Positions 24,023 to 35,149 of a stretch of DNA of 64,000 nt are shown in pieces; positions within the stretch are counted from its first letter, which is position 1, and every line of letters starts with the position of its first letter. The notes beneath the pieces were generated by a model. That model had not been told where the DNA came from. It did no database searches and was given only the letters and a program-made list of their open reading frames with translations. The translations under genes and the position numbers were made by a program. The stretch is from Ochotona curzoniae. Lineage: Eukaryota > Chordata > Mammalia > Lagomorpha > Ochotonidae. The stretch lies in assembly GCF_017591425.1 (NCBI RefSeq), contig NW_024466599.1, positions 22,234,001 through 22,298,000 of the forward strand, in the 5' to 3' direction.

Positions 24023-26151
24023 TTAAAAGAAACATGAGTACTAAAACACTAGTATCTGGTATAAAACCTTTCAAAACTCAGTAAAAAAAAAACAATATAC
24101 TGTGCATTTGGATTTGTTTATGAGACACATAACTTTGAACAGGTAAAGAACACTGGCTGACAGAGTGAAGAATAGAGTGGATGTGTTTTGCAGGATAGAA
24201 TTAAGACCACACTCTGCTACTTGAAGACAGAGATAGAAATTGTAGACACACACACATTTTTAAAAAATGAAATGTCTCATAGTCAAACTGAAAAAAAATA
24301 TCATCAAACATTTACCCTATTCTGTTCATAATAACGCCTTGGTTGGTTTTGACAGCACAGAACAAGCAGAAGGGAATAATTCTGAAAATGACCCAGAGCC
24401 TGCATTTAAGATGGGGTAGCACAATATAAATATGGAAGATGTTTGGAATTGAAAAGTAGAAAGATAACTCAAACTCAATTTTTGGACTACAGCACAATTC
24501 TAAGTCATGGATCTACAAATGAGTTCCTTTACCTGACACTACATCACTTTCCATCCGCAAGTCAGGGAGTGGCCTGTCATTTTGGGACCAACTCCAAAAC
24601 TTGCCTTCCCAAACTCACTCTACTTCCCCCACCCACGAAATGCCACGCTGCAACACCAAGTAACAGTGATGAAAAGGGCAAACCAAAACAAGCAACGTGA
24701 AGCACAGAACTTAATGCCTGGAACACCCAGAGCCCAATAAATATTGGCTTCCCTTCCCTTTCTCCCTCTCCCATAACCAGATGGAAGGTAAAGTGGACTG
24801 CTGGCCTCAGATCAGAGGTTTTCAAAATTTAGTGCTGAGTCTTATCACAAGCTCCAGAGTTGAGCACAGAAATATTTTGAAGCAACTGAAGTCAAAACTT
24901 TCATATCCCCTTTGCCATAGATGTAAGGCAGAACACTGGGGAGCAGAAAGCTCAGCCCCTGGCAAAAACCAGTGGGAAGATGCCATTTGTACACTGTGTA
25001 GGAACAATGCATATGGATGCTCCCCACTTCCACTTACGAAGGGCCTCTTATCAGGGACATCCCTGTGGGTCTTCCCACGCTCCTTCACCCAGTCCTCCAG
25101 TCCTCCAAAAGAATGGGCCCATTTGAGGGCAGGCCCTCTCACAGAGTGAGCGTTCATCATCCTGTACCCAGCTCAGTTGTCTTTTCAGAACTGGTACCAC
25201 TGCAAGAGCCCTGCAGGTGTTGCTGAGTAATTCTGAAGTGCAATGCTGGGAGGACATGTGATCCAACATCACACTCACAAACCACCTTAGCAGGAGCAAG
25301 GGAGGTAGTCACCTTTCTCTCATTGTTGAATTCCCCAGTCTATCACTCAGTTCATTCTAAATGGGATACTGAAGAAGGGTGACCTTTAGGATCCCTTAAA
25401 AAAAAAAGTCAATCCACCCATCCATCCCATGTACACACAAACACAGACCAGTCCCGGGCCCCCGAGACCCCCACAGGCAGAATCCTGGTCCCCTGCGGTG
25501 ATCTTTTCCCACCCATCTGCTGTGCTCAGGGTAGCATACTGAGTCACACCTGAAAGACTAGGAGGCTCCCAGGGATGCAGCTCTCGCTGTGGAAGACAAG
25601 CACCAGGTGCCATGCCTCTTCACAGCTCACGTCAGATCCAGCAAAGCTCTGAGTAGGCAGAGCTTTGATAAACTCAGGACTCCCAGGTTCAAACCCCATT
25701 CTGCCCCTTTTTTGCCATGTAACTTGGTACAAATCCCTTTGCCACTCTGGATCCCCTTTTTCCTATTTTGTTTGTGTTCTTAAGTAATATTAAGTTAGGT
25801 TTAAAATGAGCAAGCTGGTCTTTTCTTCAATGTGGTAAAGTGAAATGAACAAGAATGCCAAACCTTATTTACATATTTGGCAAACACAGCCCTACATCTT
25901 TCAGATGTGCTTATGATGTCATTCCATTTAGGATTCAAATAAAGGACTTGGAACCCAAGAATTTTCAAAAACTATTTGTCTCCAAGTTTCCACTTTTAAA
26001 AGAGTAAATTTTCTAAAATACGTCCATTGCTTTGCTATAAAATTTACTAAATTTTATTATGGAATTACCACAACACTGAGTGTAAAACAATAACATTTAC
26101 AGTTTTCTTAAGGATGGGGAATAAGTGTTCAAAAAAAGAGAGGGATTAACC
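24023..26151. other. Intronic sequence with one MIR piece, otherwise unassigned
   Basis: Apart from the MIR-like stretch at 25665-25765 and a MIR-3'-like phrase near 24715-24745 ('taatgcctggaacacccagagcccaataaatatt'), nothing is recognised. Confidence 0.45.
25665..25765 (+). mobile_element. MIR SINE fragment
   Basis: 'cccaggttcaaaccccattctgcc' then 'gccatgtaacttggtacaaatccc' follows the MIR order (cell-type-independent ancient SINE). Confidence 0.65.
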
Positions 26152-26335
26152 CAAAGGCCAAATATTATGTACTGGCCGTATTTACAAATAAAGTTTTATT
26201 GGAATACCATTATACCCATATGTTCAAAAGATGTCAATGGCTGCTTTTCTGCCCTAACAGCAAAGGTGGACTATTACAGTCTAAAATAGCTAATTCTTGG
26301 CATTTTACAGAAAACGGCTGATCCTCATTTTAAAA
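26152..26335 (-). mobile_element. Probable hAT-Charlie-type DNA transposon remnant
   Basis: 'gtatttacaaataaagttttattggaatacc', 'gtcaatggctgcttttctgccctaacagcaaagg' and 'ggcattttacagaaaa' recall a common non-autonomous mammalian hAT element in reverse orientation. Terminal repeats are eroded. Confidence 0.5.
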
Positions 26336-26555
26336 CATCTTTCAGTCTTAATTGATCCAAATTCTGCCTTGTGAATGTGCTAGACACATGGCTCAGTCAT
26401 GACAACAATGGCGCTTACTGTGTCTCAGCTTTTCTTCTTAGTCTGTGACAGGAGAGAGCTGTCTAGTGTTTCCATGCGGGCAGTGAGTAGCGCTCTGATT
26501 CTCAGCCATGAGCAATTCCTTAGGAGCTTTGATGATTTCTGAATACAGGCCACCT

Positions 26556-26876
26556 GGGGTCTGGCATTGTGGCAGAATGGGTTACATCACTGCCTGTGAC
26601 ACTGGCATTTCATAACCAAGTGCTAGTTCAAGTGCTGGATGCTCTGCTGCCTGGAAAAGCAGCAGAAGATGACCCAAGAGCTTGGGCCCCTGCCGCTCAC
26701 ACAGGAGCCCCTGATACAGTTCCAGGCTTCCGGCTTCAACTTCCACCAGCCCTGGCCATTATCGTCATTTAGGGAGTAATCCAGAAGACAGAAGATTCCC
26801 ATTCACTCTCTCTCATTCTCTCTCTCTCCTTCCTCCCTTTGTCACTCTGCCTTTCAGCTAAATCTTCCTTAAGACA
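26556..26876 (+). mobile_element. C-SINE, ancestral subfamily
   Basis: 'ggggtctggcattgtggcagaatgggttacatcactgcctg' head. The CT-rich end and 'gctaaatctt' are present. Confidence 0.82.
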
Positions 26877-27119
26877 CCTGTACATCTCATGAATTAAGAG
26901 AAGCATTGGTAGGGGTCCATGAAGAGATTCAAGTTCCCAATCACCAGTTGTCCCTGACTCAACCACTCATCTTTTACTCTTATAAAGTGAACACATTGAA
27001 CAGAGGAGATCTGATTCCTAAAACAGAAAACGATGACCCAGCATGGAAGTACTTCCCGGACTGGCTGTGACAAAAGCCCAAGGCCCTCATTACAATCAGA
27101 TTTACAAAGAAGGAGCTTG

Positions 27120-27440
27120 GGTCCAGCCCGTTAGCCTAGTGGCTAAAGTCCTCACCTTGCAGGTGCTGGGATCCCATATGGGTACCGGTTCTAATCCCAG
27201 TGGCCACACTTCCCATCCAGCTCCCTGCTGTGGTACAGAAAAGCAGTCAAAGATAACCCAAAGCCTTGGGACCCTGCACCCATGTGGGAAATCCGGAAGA
27301 GGCTCCTGGCTCCTAACTTCAGATCAGCACAGCTCCAGCCATTGAGGCTGCTTGGGGATGGAAGATCTTCCTCTCTGTCTCTCCTTCTCTGTATATCTGA
27401 GTTTCCAAGAAAAATAAAATAAATCTTTAAAAAAAAAGAA
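27120..27440 (+). mobile_element. C-SINE (first of a tandem pair)
   Basis: 'cagcccgttagcctagtggctaaagtcctcaccttgcagg' to 'aaaataaaataaatctttaaaa'. It abuts a second C-SINE in the same orientation. Confidence 0.93.
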
Positions 27441-27445
27441 AGGCA

Positions 27446-27765
27446 GGCCCGGCATGATGGCATAGTGGTTAAGGTCCTCGCCTTGCACGCCCAGGATCCC
27501 ATATGGGTGCCAGTTCTAATTCTGACAGCCCCGCTTCCCGTCCAGCTCCCTGTTTGTGACCTGGAAATGCGATCTAGACAGCCCAAAGCTTTGGGACCCT
27601 GCACCCACGTGGGAGACCCGGAAGAGGCTCCTGGTTTTGGATGGGCTCAGCTCCAACCATTGTGGCAGCTTGGGGAGTGAATCATCGGACAGAAGATCTT
27701 CCTCTCTGTCTCTCTTCCTCTCTGTATATCTGCCTTTCCAATAAAAATAAAACAAATCTTTAAAA
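27446..27765 (+). mobile_element. C-SINE (second of a tandem pair)
   Basis: 'ggcccggcatgatggcatagtggttaagg' to 'aaaataaaacaaatctttaaaaa'. Its A-rich tail grades into the purine microsatellite that follows. Confidence 0.95.
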
Positions 27766-27952
27766 AAGAAAGAAAGAAAGAAGAAGAAGAAGAAGGAGGA
27801 GGAAGAAGAGGAAGAAGGAAGAAGGAGGAAGGAAGGAAAGGAAGGAAGGAGAAGGAAGGAAGGAGGAAGAGAAAGAAGAAAAGAAGAGAGAAGAAGAAAG
27901 AAGAAGAAGGAGGAAGGAAGAGAAGGAGGAGAAGAGAAGAAAGAAAGAAAAG
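27766..27952 (+). repeat. (GAA)n/(GGAA)n purine microsatellite
   Basis: About 185 nt of pure purine on the plus strand with mixed GAA, GGA and GGAA units. It begins in the SINE tail. Confidence 0.95.
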
Positions 27953-29010
27953 GCAATTCAGACAGGCTTCCTGGAGGAAGTGATGCCTGACCTGCATCTC
28001 ACAGCACAAGGAAGAATTCCTTCTGCTAGAGAGTGAGCCCCCCAATAAAGCAGGATGGTAGCTGACTGAGGCCTTGTTGGGCTAAGCACATTGAGAATGT
28101 GTTTCAGCATCAACATCTCAAGAACGAGCCCTCTGGCTTCAGATTCTGAGGTGTACATTTCACGCTGCTTTTGGGGTCAGGAAAGAATTCTCTTTGTCAC
28201 CCAATGACTAAGGTTACATCTAACTTTGAAGACAACACAACTTTGGACATCACAACTCTGTGGCAATGGCAACAATAAATCAGAGAGCTGGGGCAAAGGA
28301 TCACTCCAGGGCTGTAGTGCAGGTCAACAAGAGGAGAGAAAAAGCCTGACTGCAACTGACATTGGCAGAGGGATTGGGTAGCATGCTTAGACAGCAGCAT
28401 TTGCACATGGCTGAACAACCCAAACAAGTACGATAGATCCTGAAAAGAGAATTATCTGAGTTGATCTACTCATGCAGCCTCAGCAATCCCAATTCCTAAG
28501 TACTCGCCAGCTCTCACAGTCGCTGTATACTTGTGTTGTATGTAGTGTTTTAATTCCGACATCAGACAGCCAATGATGCAAACCAGAACTTAGTACACTG
28601 GAGACGCAGCCATGAAGATAAGACACCAGAAACCCTTCCCCCCATGGGACTTAAGTGCCAGTGTGTCTGCTCTATGAGAAAAGTGTGATGAGATTTAACT
28701 TCTAACCCAAGACATATCTTGCAGACAGAACCCAGGCCAGGCTTCCTCCCTGCCGGCAGCTGGCCCCTCCCCCCAAGCTCCGGATCACAACAAACATCCC
28801 AGAGTAAAGCCAACACAACCTCGCGCTTTTCTTTTTGGTGCACCTTCATTGTGCAGCCAAATGATTCCTAAAGCCTCAAGGCAGACACACACCAAGGTTC
28901 CCAAGAATATGCAGAAGCTCCGGGCCACATCTGGGAATCCTGATAAAACAGTTCCTGCTTCTGCAGAGAAGTTATACACAACAATACTTACCACTTCTGT
29001 ATATGAGCTG
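27953..29010. other. Unassigned intronic sequence
   Basis: No exon or confident repeat recognised. Confidence 0.45.
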
Positions 29011-29340
29011 GACAAAAAATGTAAAGCAAATGTCCAACCATAACTGAATGGTTAGATGAATTAATTTTATGTGAGATGAAATAGCAAGCAGCTGTTAAGG
29101 TGATACAAAAATTCTATGATTATGTGGAAAACGCCATAAAATGTTAGGTAATTGAGTAGAATAAACCACTATATATCTGAAATAACAGATATGTAAATAT
29201 CTACTCAGAAAAATAAAAGACTTGATGAAAATATATCCAAACAGTAACGCCTAATATACTTAGATGCTAAAATCGGGAATTTTTTCTGTATTTGTATATT
29301 CTATTTTACTTCATTGATCATGACTTTTTATACTTTAAAA
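29011..29340 (+). pseudogene. Ancient L1 3' fragment
   Basis: 'aatgtccaaccataactgaatggttagatgaatta' followed by 'aatagcaagcagctgttaa' resembles the ORF2 3'-end block of old L1s. Heavily diverged. Confidence 0.45.
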
Positions 29341-29429
29341 ATAATTTCAGATCTGTCCATCTTTTTTTTTTTTTTTGAGAGCAAGCAGGAGGTAGCAAGA
29401 ACAAGCACTGAACATTCCTCGTTGGAAGA

Positions 29430-29535
29430 GTCTGAAATACAGATTCTAACTTGTCGGGTTTGAACTCATTGTGAAACTGTAACCACAGGCATGTTATTCA
29501 ATCTTGCCTGAGTTTCTCACCTAACAACAGAGATG
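29430..29535 (+). mobile_element. MIR SINE fragment
   Basis: 'gggtttgaactcattgtgaaactgtaacc' then 'atgttattcaatcttgcctgagtttctcacc' follows the MIR order. Confidence 0.55.
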
Positions 29536-31180
29536 GAAGTATTGGCCACTGTATCAAGGCTTGGTGTGGGGGCAGTCAGCAGAAACTCACTGAGGGCTCA
29601 GCACAGGGTTCAGTTCCCAGTAAGCATTCAAAACAACAGCCCACCAGTCCTGTGCCCTCAACACAAGTAAATAAATAAACAGGAGTTCAAACACAAACAA
29701 GGGAGACAAACCCCATATCTGACGCAGGGGAATGAGTAACTTGAACTCGTGCCTTCAGCTGGCCATTTTCCCTCACACAAAGCTGATCCCCAAATGTTTT
29801 ACAACGTCTTCAAATGCCCCCAGAAGCAGAGCAGCATAAAGGTAATTCGTCTCATAGTTACTCCCCTGCCTTCTCATTTTAATCTACTGGTTGTAATTCA
29901 TTGTGCAGAGTGCCTTTTTGGTTAAAAAAAAAAAAGTCTAAAATGCATGTTAATAGGATTGTCAGAAAAAAAAACTAGCCATTATCACTCTGAGATGAAA
30001 TGACCTCATAATACTGTTTAGATTGCTGATGGTAGCTCATATGAAAATAAAAATAACTCTCAGTACAGTCACAGTTTCTAGTCAAAACTCTGGTCAAAGA
30101 AAAAAAACAAAAACACATTCTTCTCCTAAATCAGCAACATTAAATCAAAAGCTGCTTTCTCACCTCTGGCATCCAACATCCATTTTTTCTTTGCGAATAT
30201 ATCGAACGGACAAAAATTTTGGTTCATCATGCTTGCCAACACTTATCTTTTTAAAAGAGAGGTTGGTTAAAATTCCATGGATTTTAAACCCTACTCAAAG
30301 ATCCAGGAGACAGAAATTAGGAGAGAAAAGGTTGAAATTCCTGAGTTCCCATTCCCTGAAATCAGGCATCCCTTGTCCCTGGTGTGTGAGAGGCATTCTT
30401 CAATGTAAGTTCTAATCTAAATTGCTCTGCTCTTGAGACCCAAGGGTCAGGCTACTAAACGTAAAGCAGTGTTTCTGTCTGAGGACTTAGTCCAGTTTAG
30501 CCACTTTATTCTGCCAGGAGCTCTGTCTCCCCTCTGTCCTGCCCAGACCTGGAGTATCTGTCCACCCTGAACCAGGAGGAGACATGCAAACTCAGACTGG
30601 CATCTCGCCAGCCACTGGCTGTATCAGTTTCTTACAGCAACAAAACCTGAATCAGACCCACTTTCTGCCTGTAAGGTGGACGCGGCGCTTAATTTGCCAC
30701 CAAGTCCCAGTGGGATTACACGAGACAAGGAGACACTAAACGGGGAGGCCCTGCAGGCAAGGAACAAGCTGTTTCCCTCCCCCGCCTCTGAGAGTCCTGG
30801 ACAGTGATTTTGCAGATCCCAATGCCCTCTGCTTCCCTGCTTCCCTGCTTCCGTGCTTCCCTTTCCCCAGGTGAGACAGCTAAATTCTGAGCTTGGAGTT
30901 TCCCATTTAGAAGCACATTGAAACTCCACACTGATTCCCAATTTGAGTTCCAAGCACTGGTTGCTAAGTTAGTGGTGAGTGTGTCCCCGATTTACTTTCC
31001 CATCTCTTTAGTCCCTGTCTCCCTTCTCAGGCCCGCCAAGACTAAGTGGATCAGACTTCTGACCCGTTGGCTACAGGGAGTGGCAACATAGAGATTCTCA
31101 AGTCAAACTATCTGCCACACTTTGCAATAGCAACGTGGAGCTGGAAGGGGTGGTGTGGCAGCTCCTACCAACAGCTAACC
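29536..31180. other. SRD5A2 intron 1, donor-proximal, no element recognised
   Basis: Contains a short near-tandem 'tgcttccc' run at about 30829-30862. GC content rises toward 31.1 kb. No conserved element can be proven by eye. Confidence 0.45.
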
Positions 31181-31418
31181 TCCTCCCTGTGGCAGCCAGA
31201 GGAGGGACAGGGACAGGGTCCCTGGTGCCGGAGGCGCGGGGAAGGTGGCCTCCGTCCCAGGACCCCTTCCACTCTGCCGCAGCCAGCCCGCCCCTGGACA
31301 CCCGTGCAGCTCTGCAATGCCCTGCAGCTGTCCGCTCTGCGCTCTCCTTCTCCGTGTGCGCCGCCCGCGTGCTCCACCGGAGCTCCTGGAGGGTCCTGGG
31401 CTCCCGCAAGGAAACGCT

Positions 31419-31420
31419 AC
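31419..31420 (-). other. SRD5A2: SRD5A2 exon 1 splice donor (GT)
   Basis: On the minus strand the exon ends CACAG and the intron begins GTAGCG, a good donor. It splits the Arg codon after its second base (phase 2). Reading through gives an immediate in-frame TAG (31417-31419), so splicing is required. Confidence 0.9.
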
Positions 31421-31704
31421 CTGTGAAAGTAATGTGCGCAGAAGAGGCCCAGCAGCACAGTGCTAGGAGGTCCGAAGAGAGAGAGGGGCTGTCGGGCCAG
31501 GATGCCCGCAGACACCGCGAAGGAGGGCAGCTCCTGAAGAAACCAGGCAGCGCGGGCGGGCAGACTGGCAGCCCCGGGCACCAGGCTCTCCGTGTGCTTC
31601 CCGTAGCTCGAAGGCTTTGCTAGGTACAGGATCCAGGCCCCCAGGACGGTCAAAGTGACGCTGCCTGCCAGCACCGCCGGGCTTTGCTGGCATGGAACAG
31701 ACAT
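31421..31704 (-). CDS. SRD5A2: SRD5A2 exon 1: steroid 5-alpha-reductase 2, N-terminal part
   Basis: The enzyme is an ER-membrane protein that reduces testosterone to dihydrotestosterone with NADPH. Exon 1 encodes 94 full codons plus two bases of an Arg codon, and matches residues 1-94 of the 254-residue human protein with one extra residue near position 10. Visible blocks are CQQSP, the first membrane helix (about residues 11-29), YGKHTESL, LPARAAWFLQELPSFAV and LARQPLSLFGPP. The Glu of LQEL and the Tyr of HYFHR, which correspond to human E57 and Y91 at the steroid-binding catalytic site, are present. The site of the common human V89L variant is Ala here. The start at 31704 was chosen because homology begins there and A is at -3; two upstream in-frame ATGs (31731, 31881) are discussed separately. 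No stop or frameshift occurs before the donor, so the gene looks functional. Exons 2-5 lie outside the window. Confidence 0.96.
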
Positions 31705-31765
31705 CGTGCTGTGTTCCCCGCCAGTGGCCATTGCGCTCAGAGCAGAGCATAGCCCCCACGGCCCC

Positions 31766-31771
31766 TTTATG
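31766..31771 (-). promoter_or_regulatory. SRD5A2: TATA-like box of SRD5A2
   Basis: Reads CATAAA on the minus strand in the context TCCATAAAGG, 62 nt upstream of the start codon. It predicts transcription starting near 31736-31742 and a short 5' UTR. Inferred from motif and position only. Confidence 0.5.
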
Positions 31772-31793
31772 GAGCACAGACGCCACCCCGAGT

Positions 31794-31822
31794 CCGCCCC
31801 CTTTGGCCTCGGCTCCCGCCCC
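31794..31822 (-). promoter_or_regulatory. SRD5A2: Two GC boxes (Sp1-type) upstream of SRD5A2
   Basis: The minus strand reads GGGGCGGG (31815-31822) and GGGGCGG (31794-31800), 25-55 bp upstream of the TATA-like box. This is a typical Sp1/KLF position. Motif evidence only. Confidence 0.5.
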
Positions 31823-31930
31823 TCCAGCGTGCCTCCCACCTTGGCCGACGAGCTCTGGCTCTGCTCCGCCGCATGCCCCAAGCGCAGAGGGCTGGCGCCT
31901 CCGAATGCAACAAGCGCAGAAGGGGAGGAC

Positions 31931-33138
31931 CAAGGAGGGGCGGGAAAGCATCCTGTGCCGCTGCCAGTACACCCTGTCTTCTCCCCACCACTCTCCAGAT
32001 TGCCCTTTGATCACCTGTCCTCTCACCCATCACTCTGCTATTGCAACTTCTGAGGCTACGAAATCAGAAGAGAAAACCACTGCGAAGATTTAACCGGGGT
32101 TACTCTGCCGGCTGATACCCAGGTCCTGTGCCGTTAACCCGACAATCCCTGCCCGGTGCTCTGCGCTCCGTCACCCTCATCCCCACTTCGCAGCTCCCAC
32201 CCAACCCTGCACCTTTCCCTCCTACCCAGGGGCTGCTTCGCCGGGACTGGTCAGGTTGCTTCGCCCTCTCCTCATCGGCGCTGGCTGTGGACCCACCAAG
32301 ACCTCCCCCCACCCCCACCCCCGCCGCCTCCACAGGTACCAAACTCTGCATCCTCGTTTATGCCCCTTGGGCTACCGGCTCCACCAGAGCTACACGTCCC
32401 CTGGGTTCAGGGGCGAACGCACCAGATTGCAGCTGGCAGTCGTACTCCTGTCTATGCGCCCCAGCCTCCGCTACCCTGGGATGCCCCTGCGCTGGCTTAG
32501 ACCAGGCTGAAGTCTGGAGCCTCTCCCGTGGAACGCCTTCTCCCAGTTCCCGAGCCCGGAGTCAGGAGATGGTGGCCTTGGTGCCTGGAACACTCAGACA
32601 CGGTTCTCCGTCCCCCCTTCTCTCTCCCTGGTCTCCTACCTCTTTCCTTCTCTGAGTCCGCTCTCAGACTTGCCTGCCTGCCTCCTCCTGCATGGTGCGC
32701 TCTTTCCTCTTTTGCTCCCTTGCTTCTTTCTTGGGCTGGGCTTTCTCCTTCCAGGTTGAACTCCTCTTCCCACCTGCTGTTCATCTCACTTTCCCATCTT
32801 TTTGCCCCTCATCCCTTGATTACTTTATCCCCATCTTCTCCTCTGGCCCTTCCCCCATTTCCAGCTCTCTTTCCTTTGGAGTTTTCTTCATCCTTCTCCA
32901 CTCTACTGCAAACCACCATCACCACGCCCCCCAGAAGGAACTCAGGATAACCCAAAGAACGTGGGTTAGAGCAGCTGTTCAGTGTTAGACCAGTTACTCC
33001 AATAAAGGGCCCGCTCCTTCATATGCTCCATCTGACTGTGTTTTCTGACTCCTGGGACATGTGATTGCAGGTGCTAGAAAGCATCCTCTGCTTTTTGACC
33101 AGTAGGTTTTTACTATCGCCCTAATTAGTTTAAAAGCT
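31931..33138. other. SRD5A2 upstream region, C/T-rich
   Basis: Polypyrimidine-rich on the plus strand, with scattered CpGs to about 32560. Several open frames overlap in different phases (up to 187 codons), but they have GC-driven, low-complexity composition and no recognisable similarity. AATAAA occurs on the plus strand at 33001-33006. Confidence 0.5.
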
Positions 33139-33146
33139 TAATGATG

Positions 33147-33474
33147 GGCCCGGCACAAAAGCGTAGCAGTTAAGGTCCTCGCTTTGAACGAGCCGGGATC
33201 CCATTATGGGCGCCGGTTCTAATCCCGGCAAGCCCCGCTTCCCATCCAGCTCCCTGCCTGTGGCCCGGGAAAGCAATCGAGGACGGCCCAAGACTTTGGG
33301 ACCCTGAACCCGCAGGAGATTCCCGGAGGGGGCTAATGGCTTCGGATTGGTGTAGCACCAGCCGTTGCGATCACATAGGGAGTGAATCATCGGACAGAAG
33401 ATCTTCCTCTCTGTCTCTCCTCTCTGTATATCCACCTTTCCAATAAAAAATAAATCTTTTTTCTAAAAAAATCC
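33147..33474 (+). mobile_element. C-SINE, young, 8-bp TSD
   Basis: 'gggcccggcacaaaagcgtagcagttaagg' head, CpGs largely retained, 'aataaaaaataaatctttttt' tail. Flanks share taatgatg at 33139-33146 and 33475-33482. Confidence 0.93.
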
Positions 33475-33482
33475 TAATGATG

Positions 33483-34999
33483 ATCATGCATTAGTTTCTA
33501 ACCAATCACATGGGATTCACTTGGACTCACTGAAGCACTTTGGAATAATCAGGTGTCAGCTACCCCAGTGGCTTCCACCAGCTGTGTTTGCATTCGTTTT
33601 CTGGCTTCTTCAGTTACTGCCTGTCTTGAGGACACCAACCCTACACCTCCAGCAGAGACTGGAGCTTCACATCTGCATTTTCACTGGACTGGAAAAGTTG
33701 ACTTGAATGCCTTTAGAGACCTCAAACTCAATCCTACCTCACAATGAACCCACTTATGCTCCACTCACCCCACCCACACTCAAATCCTCACTCCATGTTG
33801 CTGGCCGTCTCTGTCAACAGACATGACTTCCCCAGAGAGCCAACTGCAGACTTCTGCAACTCCACACTTCATGAGGCCCTGCAGTTTAGAATGAGTAATG
33901 ATTAACAATTCAAAATCCAGATCAATGAAATGACCCCTTTTTTTTAAATGAAATTTGTCCTTTACCAATCCTCCTTCTACCACCCCACTTTTCTTCTAAC
34001 TTTACCCAATTTTGAGTTTCTTTATTGCTTTTCCAGCACTGTAACAGCTTTTGCTGAAAAACAAGCAACCCATAAAGTCAATACTTAATAATTTAAAAAA
34101 TCATTCTCAGCTGTGCATCTGTGGGTTGGCTGGTGGTCACTTGATGCAGCTGGGCTTTGGCTAGTTCAACTGTGTTCATCCCTTCTTCTCGGGGGACAAT
34201 TTAGAGGCCAGCTTCGGGCTGCATTTGGATCTAGAGCCTTTGCTGAGGCTGGTTCTCTTGAGATGAGTAAATTAAAACCCAACTCCACCACCTCCTCCCA
34301 TATGCCTCTCTAATGTCAACAATAGAAGCAAAACAGGAGAAGCACATGAATTCTCTTGAGCCAAGAGATAGCATGCCTCCAATTCCCATATAAGCTGACA
34401 TTCCCTGCCCAGTTGAAATGCTACCCTGATCTCTGACACCCTGAGTTTCACCTGATTTTGAACTTCCAGCAGAATGATGCACTTCTGACCCTGTGCATAT
34501 GCTTAAAGTATCAGCAATTTGTGTTTTGAATAGGTATGGTAAAGCATGCAGACATATAAATGACCGCTGTGAAAAAAAAAAGTGTGTATTCGCAGGTTTT
34601 TAGAAGAGATCTTGCACACTATAGAGCAGCACATGAGGAAACGCCAAGAGTCAGTCAGAGGACAGCAGACATTAGAACATTTGGGCTAAGATCTCTAGTT
34701 TGACTTCTACAGGACAGGGCAAGGGAGGCACACGGAGTTAGCCTGAATACATCCAGTGCTCCAGGGCATAGGGGTGGTCTCGAGCTTACATTGCCTGGCT
34801 CTCGACTGATCATCCCAGAGAATAATGGCCCTCAAATCAGTTCTTGGAGGTGATTGGGATCTCAGCCATGGACTAGTAGGCTTACATGTGAAAGGGCCAC
34901 TGGAGTCTTTTACAGTCCCAGGAATTCGCCCTAGAAGAGGCAGTCCCTGAACTGTTGTAGGCCAACAGGCCAGACAGCAAAAACTGAGAAAATTAAAAG
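33483..34999. other. Unassigned intergenic sequence
   Basis: No gene or confident repeat recognised. Short open frames only. Confidence 0.45.
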
Positions 35000-35140
35000 T
35001 CAGATTAATCTATTCTGTGCATGTGTGTGTAATTCATGCATGTTATATAGTTATGATTTCTTTGTCTCAATGTTTGATAGCATTCCATTATGTGAGTATC
35101 CTAGTATTTGTTTAACCATTCTATTGTCGCCCCATATACA
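35000..35140 (-). pseudogene. Old L1 3'-end fragment
   Basis: 'gatagcattccattatgtgagtatcctagtatttgtttaaccattc' is the antisense of the L1 ORF2 end. Short and diverged. Confidence 0.5.
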
Positions 35141-35149
35141 CTACTGTAG

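Larger units (their letters stand above)
1..31420 (-). other. SRD5A2: SRD5A2 intron 1 (part)
   Basis: Inferred from the splice donor at 31419-31420 and the minus-strand orientation of exon 1. No stretch resembling exons 2-5 was recognised between here and base 1, so the intron is at least 31.4 kb in this genome. It is filled with the retroelements listed separately. A short divergent exon could have escaped a reading by eye. Confidence 0.75.
31185..31930. promoter_or_regulatory. SRD5A2: CpG-rich island over SRD5A2 promoter and exon 1
   Basis: GC-rich stretch with many CpGs, in contrast to the AT-rich, CpG-poor surroundings. It covers the start of intron 1, exon 1 and the proximal promoter. 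Boundaries are estimated by eye. In known mammals the SRD5A2 promoter is CpG-rich and methylation-sensitive. Confidence 0.7.

Noticed and set aside
27516..28045. 137-146-codon minus-strand frames rich in Ser, Phe and Leu
   Set aside because: They translate a C-SINE and the adjacent polypyrimidine microsatellite; no real protein.
16000..31000. SRD5A2 exons 2-5
   Set aside because: Searched by eye on the minus strand for the conserved blocks of the downstream exons and saw none. They are expected farther left, outside the window.
31463..32026. 187-codon minus-strand frame overlapping SRD5A2 exon 1
   Set aside because: It is a different phase of the same GC-rich exon. The SRD5A2 frame carries the homology and the splice donor.
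32128..32655. 175-codon plus-strand frame upstream of SRD5A2
   Set aside because: Pro/Ser/Leu-rich translation of a CT-rich region, with overlapping alternatives in other frames and no recognisable domain.
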